The notes: generated from the sequence alone by a model not told the origin. 64,000 nucleotides of DNA from Legionella longbeachae (GCF_004283175.1 NZ_RXNW01000019.1:1-64000), one strand, 5' to 3'. Shown: positions 1-9,013, counted from the first letter of the stretch. A program made the numbers and translations.

Positions 1-399
1 CGATTAGAAACGTTAGATATTCCCGAAGAAGGACTTTCGGTTCATTTACGTGGGTATGGTTGGGTTTTTGTATTCAAGTTTGTGGCAAAAAATGGCCGCA
101 TTGATTACGTGACGACAAACATGGAAAACCCAACACGTGAGCAGGTGCAACACCTTACGGACGCACGTTGGTCAGTCGAGGTCTATCATCGAGAAGTGAA
201 ACAAACATGTGGAATAGAGCGTTGTCAGGCATGCACAGGTCGAGCGCAAAGAAATCATATCTTTCTTGCTATTGCAGCTTGGTTTGAACAACACAAACTG
301 CGTACCTCACAAAAAATTACACTGTATCAACAAAACTGGAGTGTTATTAAAAATGCTATTCAGGAGCACATCAAGATCTTAATGCTTCAAGCCGCATGA
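1..399 (+). mobile_element. IS701/IS4-like transposase, C-terminal part (window edge)
   Basis: The reading frame is open from the first base, so only the last 132 residues are seen. The stretch RWSVEVYHREVKQTCGIER has the tryptophan, the Y-x-R-E and the K/Q-rich helix around the last catalytic Glu of IS4/IS701-type DDE transposases, and RAQRNHI continues the match. A GTG at 82 is not the real start, because the homologous frame runs on upstream. The element's right end lies between the stop codon and about base 419, where polyketide synthase sequence resumes. The missing N-terminal part should lie left of the window, so I cannot say whether the transposase is intact. Confidence 0.8.
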
Positions 400-419
400 G
401 CTAAGTGCGAAACTTGTGA

Positions 420-1878
420 AATATAGGGCATTTAGATGTGGCAGCAGGTATTGCCGAATTAATAAAAACGGTTTTGTGTCTCTATCATAAGCAGTTGGTT
501 CCAACGCTGCATTATCAATCTGCGAACAGCAAAATCAATTTTGCTGCCAGCCCTTTTTGTGTCAATACAGTATTAAAACCTTGGATTCAAGATGATTTTC
601 CACGGCGTGCCGGGGTGAGTTCTTTTGGCATTGGTGGCACTAATGCCCATTTGATTCTTGAAGAAGCACCCGCAGAGGCCAAAAAAGAGCGCCAACAGCC
701 TTAACTTTATCCTTTTGCCAAAACGGAATATTGGTTACCCGCGCGAAAAAAAGCCGTAGTTGCCAGACCACCAACTCACGCAAATGGGGTTATTGTTTCT
801 GATCGCGATCTTATGATCTCTGTATTACGGAATCTATGGACATCGTTATTGGGCATTGAGTCGTTTACAAATAATGAGGATTTTTTTGATTTAGGAGGGG
901 ATTCACTCGTTGCAGTGCAATTGAATGCGCAATTGCAACGACAATTAGGGGTGCATCTGGAGTTAATGTCCTTAAATCGAATTACTATTGACGGTTTATT
1001 GGCATTAATCGAAAAAGAACAAGAAAAAACTGATAAAGCACATTCGCCTGTGGTTTTAACTAAAGCCGGAAACGCACATCAAAAAAAGATTCCATTAGTG
1101 CTCATTCATCCAATCGGTGGCGATGTTTATTTTTATCGTGATCTTGCCAAAGCACTCCCTGAAAACTAGGCCGTGTATGCCCTACGCTCGCCATTATTGG
1201 ATGGGGGCATCCTTTGCCAGCATTGAATCTATGGCAGCTTCGTATCTGCATCATCTGCAGCAATTGGGGTTACAACCCCCGTATATTTTAGGTGGCTCAT
1301 CGTTTGGTGGTGCAGTAGCATTCGAAATGGCAATACAATTGGCTCAATCAGGACAATCAATACCACTAGTAGTACTTATTGATACCCCGGCTTATACCAA
1401 TTTACCTAAGTTGATGAACCCAGAAGAGATTCTTATTTATCTGATGCAACATGGATTAGGTAATTTACAGATTTCAATTGCAGAGTTAGAGGCACAAAAA
1501 ACATTGGAGCAGAAAATAGAGCTCATTGCGAATCGAGCCAAAGACTCAGAGTTAAAAGAATTATTATCCACAGAGTTTTTACCGCTATTTTTACATACTT
1601 GGCAAGCACATGGACAGCTTTTGCATCAGTATCAGCCAGAGCCTTATCCTGGTAGAGTACTCTTTTTTGCCCATACTGAGATTATCGATGATTTTCCTTC
1701 TGATAAGGAAACGCATTGGCAGAAACTGATTCATGGATCTTTTAAATCTATTTTGGTCCCAGGTACGCATATTACGATGAATGCAGCACCTCATGTACAA
1801 GTGATTGCAGATGCTCTCGTATTTGAGCTCAAACAAAGATACTATAGCCGGGAATTATTGGTTGAGGTTGAGGCATGA
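420..1878 (+). pseudogene. Polyketide synthase remnant: KS end, carrier protein, thioesterase
   Basis: Three pieces of one multidomain gene lie in order. The first is the C-terminal ketosynthase piece, beginning at the conserved NIGHLDVAAG and ending with SSFGIGGTNAHLILEEAP. The second is a carrier protein whose LGGDSL holds the phosphopantetheine serine. The third is a type I thioesterase with the GGSSFGG nucleophile elbow. Lesions: the 5' part is cut off by the IS at about 419; an in-frame TAA lies at 702-704; KS is followed directly by the LYPFAKTEYW post-acyltransferase linker, so the acyltransferase and other domains are deleted; a TAG lies at 1167-1169; and an extra G in the run at 1203-1207 shifts the thioesterase into another frame. 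Separately translated pieces could exist, but a working synthase cannot. The original product is unknown. Confidence 0.85.
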
Positions 1879-3467
1879 TTGCATTAAATCAATTGGGTAT
1901 GGCTTATGGCCAACGTCTTCTTTTTTATGATGTAAGCCTGAATTTAAATTCAGGACTTAGCTATGCATTGGTGGGCGCAAATGGTTGCGGAAAATCAACT
2001 TTTTTTCGGCTGATTACTGGAGAGGAGGAGTTGACGTCCGGGGAAATTATGATGCCCAAGGATGCCACAATTGGCTGGTTGAAGCAGGATCAATTTCGTT
2101 ATGAAGATACTTTAATTAAGGATATTGTCTTACAAGGAAAGCCAAAATTATGGCAGGCATTGTCGGAACGTGAAACCTTAATGGCAAGTGATACATGGGA
2201 TGATGATAAAGGCTTTCGTTTTGCAGCTTTGGAAGAGATTATCGCGCATTATAATGGATATTCGGCGGAAGCAGAGGTTGAAACCATTTTATTAGGTTTA
2301 GGGATTGCCAAAGATTATCTGCAAAAGCCACTTAAGGCATTGTCAGGTGGTTATAAATTGCGTGTTTTATTAGCACAAACTTTATTTCAACATCGTTCCA
2401 TTTTATTACTCGATGAGCCAACAAACCATTTGGATATTTTATCCATTCGTTGGTTAGAGAAGTATTTAAAAAATGAATATCAAGGATTAGTTATCTTTAT
2501 TTCTCATGATATGGAATTTATTGATAATTTAGCGGATTATATTTTGGATCTTGATTACGGTGAAATAAGGCAATACCGCGGCAATTATGCGCGATTCCTG
2601 GCGGAAAAAAATCAGTTGGAAGAGCAAAAAAATCTTGAAAAAAAGAGTGCTGAAGCCAAGATTGCAGAGATGCAAAAATTTGTAGATAAATATAAAGCTA
2701 AAGCTTCTAAAGCAGGGCAAGCACGCTCGCGCATGAAGATGATTGAAAAAATTGAAATTCCTGATGTGAAGCACTCTTCCAGGGTTGCACCGCATTTTCA
2801 TTTTGCACCTAAAAAAATATCTGGAAAACATGTAATTAAAGCAGAAAATTTGAGTAAATCTTACAAAAATAAGACCTTATTCAAGCATCTTGATTTTAAA
2901 GTAGACCGCGGTGAAAAAGTAGCAATTATGGGTGTTAATGGAATTGGGAAATCTACCTTAATTAAAATCTTGACAGGAATGGTACAGAGTGATGAAGGCC
3001 AGGTTATTTTAGGTCATGAAGTACGTATGAGTTATTTTTCTCAAGATCACCATGAACTACTCAACCGGCATGTGAGTGTCTTTCATTGGTTATCTGACGT
3101 AGTGAGCGGTGTGACCGAGCAGCAGATACGTAGGGCACTTGGTCAAATGTTGTTTGTGAAAGAAGATGTAGATAAGGATATTTTATCACTCAGTGGAGGT
3201 GAGGCTGCTCGGCTCTTATTGGCTAAGACTATTTTGGAATCACCCAATTTATTAATTCTTGATGAGCCAACGAACCACATGGATTTGGAAACCATAGAGG
3301 CTTTGGCGCAGGCTTTGGTTCATTATAGTGGAACGGTTGTTTTTGTCAGCCACAATCGACATTTTGTTGACAAAATTGCAACGAGAATCTTATATTTCGA
3401 CCCGCAAACAGGTGTTCGTGATTATAAAGGATGTTATGTAGATTTTGCTCAGCATTATATTGGGTAA
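1875..3467 (+). CDS. ABC-F family ATPase, YbiT-like
   Basis: A 530-residue tandem ATPase without membrane segments, the same length as E. coli YbiT. The first cassette has Walker A GANGCGKST (34-42), signature LSGG (about 156) and LLLDEPTNHLD. A charged linker rich in Lys and Glu (about 235-300) is where ABC-F proteins contact tRNA and the ribosome. The second cassette has GVNGIGKST (about 353), LSLSGGEAARLL and LLILDEPTNHMD. Family members act on stalled ribosomes or protect them from antibiotics. The start codon overlaps the stop of the decayed polyketide synthase (ATGA), so the gene was translationally coupled to it. That arrangement would suit a self-protection gene, but YbiT-like members are usually general translation factors. 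It is intact although the upstream gene is dead, so it probably now relies on another promoter. Confidence 0.9.
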   Translation: MIALNQLGMAYGQRLLFYDVSLNLNSGLSYALVGANGCGKSTFFRLITGEEELTSGEIMMPKDATIGWLKQDQFRYEDTLIKDIVLQGKPKLWQALSERETLMASDTWDDDKGFRFAALEEIIAHYNGYSAEAEVETILLGLGIAKDYLQKPLKALSGGYKLRVLLAQTLFQHRSILLLDEPTNHLDILSIRWLEKYLKNEYQGLVIFISHDMEFIDNLADYILDLDYGEIRQYRGNYARFLAEKNQLEEQKNLEKKSAEAKIAEMQKFVDKYKAKASKAGQARSRMKMIEKIEIPDVKHSSRVAPHFHFAPKKISGKHVIKAENLSKSYKNKTLFKHLDFKVDRGEKVAIMGVNGIGKSTLIKILTGMVQSDEGQVILGHEVRMSYFSQDHHELLNRHVSVFHWLSDVVSGVTEQQIRRALGQMLFVKEDVDKDILSLSGGEAARLLLAKTILESPNLLILDEPTNHMDLETIEALAQALVHYSGTVVFVSHNRHFVDKIATRILYFDPQTGVRDYKGCYVDFAQHYIG

Positions 3468-3503
3468 GTATCCTTATAGAACCATCATTTTGAAGGAGTA
3501 ATA

Positions 3504-4026
3504 ATGTAAAACCGATTTTTACCATGGTTATTTTTGCTGTCGTTAATCAGTACTTGTGCTGAAGTGGACATTTCCGTGCCTGGATTTCCTCAGATTGCGC
3601 AGTTTTTTTAATGTTTCTGAAAGTGTTATTCAAGCGACAATTACCTATAATTTTTTAGGCTATTTTCTTGGGGCTTTGCTCTATGGTCCATTGTCGGATA
3701 GTTTTGGTCGAAGAAAGATGATGTTGTTTGGCAATACACAGTTACGCAATCACATGTGGGGATGTAATGATTTCCTGGTGACCGGAGTTTTAAACAATTA
3801 TGAACGATTATCCTCATTATCATATTTTAAGGTAAACACCTTGATTACAGTTGGAGGGTATGATTTTATTTCACCCACCACATGCAAAAAATATGCGGAA
3901 TTGATGAGTAGTGCGCAATTGGCGATTATCCAGGGCGCGTCACATAATCCTCATCTAGAACAGCCAAAGTTGTATGCGGAGGTTTTACATTCATGGTTAG
4001 ACAGTACACAAAGTACTCACCAATAG
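3504..4026 (+). pseudogene. Chimeric remnant: MFS transporter N-terminus joined to alpha/beta hydrolase C-terminus
   Basis: An AAGGAGT site precedes ATG at 3504, but the next codon is TAA. Reading on gives the first helix of an MFS transporter with ISTCAEVDISVPGFPQIA, then a stop inside a T run. One base over, the match continues through GPLSDSFGRRKMML, the MFS loop 2-3 motif. At about 3740 the transporter match stops. From about 3765 the sequence matches the end of a proline iminopeptidase-like hydrolase, with LITVGGYDFISP holding the acid residue and GASHNPHLEQP the catalytic His. Two unrelated gene ends have been fused by deletion, and the front carries a nonsense codon and a frameshift. 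The longest open stretch (3556-4026) is unlikely to yield a functional protein. Confidence 0.75.
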
Positions 4027-4052
4027 ATTAAAGGAATGAGTTAAGTTTTTTT

Positions 4053-4411
4053 TAACTGGAACATTACTTGAAGCAATATTTTATACCCTCAATCAATAAG
4101 CAATATTTTCAAGATAAAATTGATTCACTTAATCTTGTAGTAAACGATGAATCAATTAGGATTGAATTAAAAAAATTGGCATTGAGAGCCTTGATTTTAG
4201 TCTAGCTACATCGGGGGATAAAGAAAAATTAATTATAAAATTTGTGTCAAATGATCCTCAGGGGATGAATGTCATAAACAAAATGTTATCAATAACGGAT
4301 ATAGCAAAATACAGAGTTACCAATGAAAATGAAATCGCTATTACCTTTACACCTAAAAATATTCAAAAATTATTTGAATATTTTACCGAAAAGTATCTGA
4401 CACCCACCTAA
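4053..4411 (+). pseudogene. Frameshifted remnant of an unknown gene
   Basis: One open frame runs from about 4053 with NLVVNDESIRIELKK and is followed, one base over, by IGIESLDFSLATSGDKEKL and on to the stop at 4409-4411. The switch falls on a run of seven A's near 4170, which suggests loss or gain of one A. No good start codon or ribosome binding site is seen at the front. The second part could start at ATG 4265 and give 48 residues. I do not recognise the family. A short direct repeat, CAATATTTT, occurs twice near 4080-4110. Confidence 0.35.
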
Positions 4412-4457
4412 ATTTTTTTATTATTTTATAGGGGCGTCAATCCAGGCAGGTAATTCC

Positions 4458-5411
4458 TTAGAGGGAAGTAGGGGATAATGGTTCTTCGCTTAAAGCGGGC
4501 AAAATTGTGTCCTGAAGCGCTAATTTTAAGCTTTTAGTTTTCTCTATGAATGCATCGTCTATTTTTTGGAGTAACTTTTCGCAATTGATAAGCACATTAC
4601 CTTGAGAAGAAGCAAGCTTTTCTATTTCCTCAATAAGTTGTTCACTAGTGCAAAATATACATTCTGGTTGTGCCTCCGTATTATAAAACATGAAATCATT
4701 ATGCCTTAGCTTATGGATAAGCAAAGTATGTCCTGACAACTTAAGTCCATTTTTCGTTTCAAAATCATCAAATTGAATCATGGTTCCTGGCGATAAACAA
4801 TTAAGCTTGTTACTTAATAAACCTTTGCCAAATATAGGTACTCTAGGCGGTGAAGTTAAATCACAGGATTCACTTTTTTTCTTTGTTGGGGCTGCAAATA
4901 ATGTGTCTTCTACCCTCTGTATAAATTTCATGTTATCTATAAAAGTTACTCTTTCAGAAGCCTTAGCTATATCATCCACTTTTTCACACAGTTGGGTGCC
5001 ATTGAGAAATCTACATTCGGGGTAATTCGCATCAGGATTAAAAAATAAATACTTGTCAGGCTCTATTTTATTAATAAGCATCGAATGGCCAGTTAAAGGG
5101 AGGGCCCAGTTTGTTTCATATGCAACAAATTTAATATATGCCCCATTTTCTAATGAATCCATTTTTTCTTTAAATAACCCCCGATTAATCCCATTTTCCT
5201 CGGTGCGCAGATTTTTTTCTTCAGATTTTTTAAAAATATTATAGGGAACAATATTCAGAAAAATAAATTTTAATACTTCGACAAAGGTTACTAAGGAGAG
5301 AATATGAGTTTTAGATAAATTTTCCATTTTACTGTAATCAAACTCATGACTATTGGAGTTTTTGAAATTATCAACAAGTAGATCCATGGCTTTAATTGAG
5401 CCTACATTCAT
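4458..5411 (-). CDS. Unknown protein with two GH(S/T)xLI modules, candidate effector
   Basis: A 317-residue protein with no signal peptide. It contains two diverged copies of a module of about 75 residues. The first has LENGAYIKFV, LTGHSMLINKIEPDKYLFFN and PECRFLNGTQL. The second has LSPGTMIQFD, LSGHTLLIHKL, DFMFYNTEAQ and PECIFCTSEQL. The GH...(10-14)...FFNPD layout resembles the His and Asn/Asp half of YopT-type (C58) cysteine proteases, but I see no convincing nucleophilic Cys, so catalysis is doubtful. The C-terminus (LPALSEEPLSPTSL) has the Glu pair and Ser/Pro-rich tail seen in many Dot/Icm substrates. The gene stands alone between two decayed loci. Host-directed function is inference only. 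Confidence 0.65.
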   Translation of the reverse strand: MNVGSIKAMDLLVDNFKNSNSHEFDYSKMENLSKTHILSLVTFVEVLKFIFLNIVPYNIFKKSEEKNLRTEENGINRGLFKEKMDSLENGAYIKFVAYETNWALPLTGHSMLINKIEPDKYLFFNPDANYPECRFLNGTQLCEKVDDIAKASERVTFIDNMKFIQRVEDTLFAAPTKKKSESCDLTSPPRVPIFGKGLLSNKLNCLSPGTMIQFDDFETKNGLKLSGHTLLIHKLRHNDFMFYNTEAQPECIFCTSEQLIEEIEKLASSQGNVLINCEKLLQKIDDAFIEKTKSLKLALQDTILPALSEEPLSPTSL

Positions 5412-5459
5412 AATTGTAAAATAATTACAGACTATATCGCTAATCTTACCGCGAAAAAA

Positions 5460-5600
5460 TGGACACTAATTTGTTAAAATATATGAACTAACGAAGAGGT
5501 GTTAAGCATGGTAAGGCAATTAAGAAAATACACTAAGGAATTCAAAGAAGAATCGGTAAAATTGGCTATTAGTTATACCAACATAAATAAGGCAGCGAAT
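5460..5600 (+). mobile_element. IS3-family orfA remnant
   Basis: The start, TGGACACTAATTTG at 5460-5473, resembles an IS3-type terminal inverted repeat. After a GAGG-type ribosome site, ATG at 5508 begins VRQLRKYTKEFKEESVKLA, the opening of the helix-turn-helix transposase subunit OrfA. The match ends after about 30 residues, near 5600. The frame then runs antisense through the 3' end of the neighbouring LysR gene. This is therefore a left-end fragment of an insertion sequence, without orfB or a right end. Confidence 0.65.
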
Positions 5601-6147
5601 TATGGCTGGATAAGTATGCAGGAGAAGCAACGAGACAACGAGATACTTTACCGATGTAACGAGATACAAGCGTTGAATCAGCGAGCTTACCAGTTCGGAA
5701 GGCAAAATCAATTCCTTGTTGGGTCAAATCCATGAGCTGATCCGTAATTATTAGACGAGTTCTTATTTGAGGATAAAGTGAGTTAAACTCACTTAATAAA
5801 GTAGGCAATAATTCTAAGCCAGTGATCTCAGGACAAGTAATTACTAGTTTTCCAGAAGGGGTTTTTGCGTACTCACGCAAATGATTTTCTGCATTCGCAA
5901 CTTCTTGCAACATGATTTGACAATGTTCAAATAAAATTTTCCCACCAATCGTGAGACTTAAGGATCTGGTCGTTCTTTTGAATAGCTTAATACCAAGAAC
6001 ACTTTCCAGTTGTGATATTTTTTGACTGACCCAGGCTTTAGAGATACCGGCTTCAAGTGCTGCTTGGGTAAAACTTTGATTTTTTACTACCAAAGCAAAA
6101 ATTGCTAAATCGTTTAGATTCAATTGATTGTTTATCATAGTGAACAA
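5569..6147 (-). pseudogene. LysR-family regulator, truncated
   Basis: The first 180 residues are a normal LysR regulator. They include a winged helix-turn-helix (SFTQAALEAGISKAWVSQKI, residues 25-44), then LGIKLFKRTTRSLSLT and the start of the effector-binding domain (LVITCPEITGLELLPTLL). The protein stops at 192 residues instead of about 300. The break falls just after CLVASPAYL, where the IS3 remnant joins. The second half of the ligand domain is missing, so normal inducer response is unlikely, although DNA binding could persist. It is divergent from the DUF2608 gene, the usual LysR layout for regulating a neighbour. The two start codons are about 80 bp apart. Confidence 0.75.
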
Positions 6148-6228
6148 TATGTTTTGATTTTTCTATCTAATCAATTAATTGGCTAATCTATACCATTAAC
6201 TCCTGATCTACAACTTCAAGGAGCGATA

Positions 6229-7089
6229 ATGCAGTTTATTTTATTTTTAATTTGTTCATTATTTATTAACCCTATATGTGCCAAGGTGATTGATTATGAG
6301 ATGGATAGTTTTGCAGACATTGCAAATTTATATGAGGGGGTACGAAGTGAGCCTCGATCAACCTTACTGGTTTTTGATTTAGATGACACTTTAATTACCA
6401 TGACGCAACCATTAGGCAGTGTGGGGTGGTGGGATTGGCAATCGGAATTACAAAAAACCGGAAAGGATCCTGAAAAATTATTTACTGCTGATTACCAACA
6501 ATTGGTACGTATCCAAAATATCTTGTTTCAATTAATCAAAATGGAGGTTACTGATAAATACGTATTGCCTTTCCTTAATAATGCCACAGCTCAAGGTACA
6601 ATTATTATGGGATTAACTGCTCGTGGCAAAGAACATTTAAGTGCAACAATGATGCAACTTAGGGACAATAATTTTACAGTTGGTGATAAATTATTGTTTC
6701 AAGAAAAAGGACTGAAATTTAAAAACAATAAAACATCAATCGCCGATAGTTTTCATTGTCCGCAATTCAGTAAAGAGGTTATTTATCAACGAGGTATTAT
6801 GTTTCTTGATGGAGAAGATAAAGGACAGGCATTACTGTGTGCATTATCCAAAATAAAAACAGAGATTAAAACTATTATTTTTGTTGATGATGCAAAAAGA
6901 AATAGTGCATCAATAGATAAAGCGTTTGCCAATCATAACGATTTATTGGTATTGAATATTCTTTATACCAAAGAAAATGCCAAAGAGTTAGAAATTCAGA
7001 GTATTCCACTCCTACAACAGCAGCTCTTTGAACAGTGGAGTCAAATTAAAAATCATCTAAACGATAGTATCGTGCAGTCGAATTTCTAA
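6229..7089 (+). CDS. Secreted HAD-like protein, DUF2608 family
   Basis: A 286-residue protein with an N-terminal signal peptide (LFLICSLFINPICA, cut near residue 18), so it is probably periplasmic or exported. The HAD nucleophile motif is VFDLDDT (about 48-54, with Asp50 and Asp52). A second conserved patch, TIIMGLTARG (about 122-131), is HAD motif II, and IIFVDDAKRN (about 223) carries the late acidic motif. The order matches the DUF2608 group common in Legionella and relatives. The family is assumed to act as phosphatases, but the substrate is unknown. CAAGGAGCG lies just before ATG. The gene is divergent from the truncated LysR gene. Confidence 0.8.
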   Translation: MQFILFLICSLFINPICAKVIDYEMDSFADIANLYEGVRSEPRSTLLVFDLDDTLITMTQPLGSVGWWDWQSELQKTGKDPEKLFTADYQQLVRIQNILFQLIKMEVTDKYVLPFLNNATAQGTIIMGLTARGKEHLSATMMQLRDNNFTVGDKLLFQEKGLKFKNNKTSIADSFHCPQFSKEVIYQRGIMFLDGEDKGQALLCALSKIKTEIKTIIFVDDAKRNSASIDKAFANHNDLLVLNILYTKENAKELEIQSIPLLQQQLFEQWSQIKNHLNDSIVQSNF

Positions 7090-7111
7090 AGAAAAATAAT
7101 GGAATGACAAT

Positions 7112-7146
7112 GCTCACCTTTCCGCACAAACCAGGGAAAAGGTGTC
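7112..7146. terminator. Imperfect hairpin between convergent genes
   Basis: CACCTTTCC (7115-7123) and GGGAAAAGGTG (7134-7144) form an imperfect stem between the ends of the DUF2608 gene and the convergent unknown gene. There is no long T run, so terminator function is a guess from position. Confidence 0.3.
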
Positions 7147-7153
7147 TCAGCAT

Positions 7154-8029
7154 TTAATTGGCATTAAAAAGTTTTATCGCAAAAGAATCTTTAGGATACT
7201 CCGTTTTTTCTCGCATATGTTCCAGACTGGAAAAGAAATTAAATGTCCAATTTCGATCTTGGTAACTCGCTGTATATAGCCCTGTTGTTGTACCCGCATC
7301 ACGCTCAAGAAATCCCTTTTCAGATTCTGAATTTGCAATATTGACCAAGGCGTGAATTGGATTGGAGGCATCTTTTTTAACCAGGCAAACACCCTGATTT
7401 AAACCTATATCTTCAAAATCACAATTAATGATGTTGAATTTTTTTTTGCTGGTCAAAGCACGAACCAGTAATTGAATATCAGCAACTTGGGTGCTTACTT
7501 TAATTTCAAATACAGCTTTCTCTTTATTATAAAGAATACTGACATTGTTCTTACTTAATGTGTCATCATATTCATGCAAAAGATATAAGAGTGCCTTTTT
7601 TTCGCGTTGGACATTCATTTTTTTAGCATGGCACTTTAATTGGATCAGATACATCACGTTCTGTTTTGTTTTGGGTTCAAGTTCTGATTCGAAATCGTCA
7701 ACCCCATCCTGCATCGCGATTACATGTTCTGTTGAGGCCAAACAAGAGATGGGTAAGGTAGGTGCTTTATTGAGTCTCGTAATCAGAAGATGATCTTTAT
7801 CTATTTTTCGTTTTTTGACCATTGACGAATTTACATCAATTTTTTTTCCCTTAAACAAATAAGCTGAATAACCTGATTCACGCGTTGTTCGAGGAGGGTT
7901 AGTCGTATGTTTTTCCATATACCTATCGATTTTTCTTTGCTCATCTTCGTTTTTTATAAGAACAATTTTTTTGCTGATTTCTTTGTAATAGTGTTGTTCA
8001 TACTTGCTTAACTCATGTTTTCTTTTCAT
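7154..8029 (-). CDS. Unknown protein, Lys-rich N-terminus
   Basis: A 291-residue protein starting at ATG 8029 (MKRKHELSKYEQ), with GAGAG about seven bases upstream. An upstream start at 8065 has no ribosome site and adds only hydrophobic filler. The protein is soluble in appearance, with no signal peptide or membrane segment. The first 100 residues are strongly basic (KKRKIDKDH, FKGKKIDVNSS). The middle has a helix-rich stretch (MYLIQLKCHAKKMNVQREKK). The end (WTFNFFSSLEHMREKTEY) is aromatic-rich. I recognise no domain. Its isolated setting in a Legionella-type genome makes an effector possible but unproven. Confidence 0.6.
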   Translation of the reverse strand: MKRKHELSKYEQHYYKEISKKIVLIKNEDEQRKIDRYMEKHTTNPPRTTRESGYSAYLFKGKKIDVNSSMVKKRKIDKDHLLITRLNKAPTLPISCLASTEHVIAMQDGVDDFESELEPKTKQNVMYLIQLKCHAKKMNVQREKKALLYLLHEYDDTLSKNNVSILYNKEKAVFEIKVSTQVADIQLLVRALTSKKKFNIINCDFEDIGLNQGVCLVKKDASNPIHALVNIANSESEKGFLERDAGTTTGLYTASYQDRNWTFNFFSSLEHMREKTEYPKDSFAIKLFNAN

Positions 8030-8209
8030 GCAAATCTCTCGATTAAAATAAATCAAAAAGAACAATAATTGTGCATAAGTGTAATGTAATGAGATTAAGA
8101 ATTTATTAAGAACGATTTTATTAGTTTTATGGGATACGAGTAAGGTAATGGCAGTGGCCTAAATGAGATCTTCAATGAGGCTATTGGTATAAATTACCAC
8201 TGAGTGGAG

Positions 8210-8237
8210 AAATTCCCTAATTATTTATAGGGAATTT
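8210..8237 (-). terminator. Hairpin after the SDR gene
   Basis: AAATTCCCTA (8210-8219) and TAGGGAATTT (8228-8237) form a perfect 10-bp stem with an 8-base loop, 30 bases downstream of the SDR stop codon on its strand. The arms end in A/T runs, but no separate U tail follows. Confidence 0.5.
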
Positions 8238-8266
8238 AGAAGATGTTTAAATGGAAGTTACGGTTT

Positions 8267-9013
8267 TTACTGGGCTACAAAACCACCATCAATACTGAAT
8301 AATGAGCCTGTAATAAATGAGGACTTTTCTGACAGTAAAAATTCCACCAGATTGGCAACTTCTGTTGCCGTACCCACCCGCGAGATAGGTTGTGCTAATT
8401 TTAATGATTCATAAATTTTTTCCCTGGGAATCCCCGATTTAGATGAGTAAGCACTGACAGCAGTGTGGTATAAGGGTGTTTCAATGGTTCCTGGGCATAT
8501 GCAATTGATTCTAATATTATATTTTGCATAATCAATAGCTGTGCTTTTAGTCAATTGAGCTATAGCAGCTTTGGTTGCTCCATAGATCGAGCTTTCTCCT
8601 TTACCAATAAGAGACTGATCCGAGCCAGTTAAAACAATAGCACCACTATTTTGCCTTTTCATAACCGGAATTGTACATTTAAGGGCGTAATAAATTCCTT
8701 TCAAATTGATATTGATGACCCTATCCAAATCTTCAACTGAAGTATCTTCTAAATTTGCAAATAAATGGATACCTGCATTTGCAAATAATAAATCGATTTT
8801 ATTTTCACGGGAAATAATATTCTGGAATGCTTTTTCTACTTCTGGGAATACGGATATATCACAAGGAACATAATGAATTAAAGAATGGCTATGCGTGGGC
8901 TTATTTATGTCCAAATTATAAACTTGAGCCCCTTTCTCTGCTAAAAGAGCCGCCGTAGCCTGGCCAATTCCTGTGGAGCCACCTGTTACAACAAAAATTT
9001 GTTTTGAAAACAT
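8267..9013 (-). CDS. Short-chain dehydrogenase/reductase (SDR)
   Basis: A 248-residue classical SDR, a typical family length. The cofactor loop TGGSTGIG is at residues 10-17, NAG at 79-81, and the catalytic Ser131, Tyr144 and Lys148 (YGATK) are all present. ICPGTIETPL follows in its usual place and the C-terminal FSIDGGF is standard. Asp35 after the second strand (YNLDIN) suggests a preference for NAD(H) over NADP(H), by family rule. The substrate is not predictable. The gene has no operon partner. About 540 bases separate it from the giant gene on the other strand. Confidence 0.9.
   Translation of the reverse strand: MFSKQIFVVTGGSTGIGQATAALLAEKGAQVYNLDINKPTHSHSLIHYVPCDISVFPEVEKAFQNIISRENKIDLLFANAGIHLFANLEDTSVEDLDRVININLKGIYYALKCTIPVMKRQNSGAIVLTGSDQSLIGKGESSIYGATKAAIAQLTKSTAIDYAKYNIRINCICPGTIETPLYHTAVSAYSSKSGIPREKIYESLKLAQPISRVGTATEVANLVEFLLSEKSSFITGSLFSIDGGFVAQ

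Noticed and set aside
4458-5411. Calling the two-module protein an active YopT-like protease.
   Set aside because: Only the His and acidic/Asn half resembles the family. No Cys in a fitting position could be identified.
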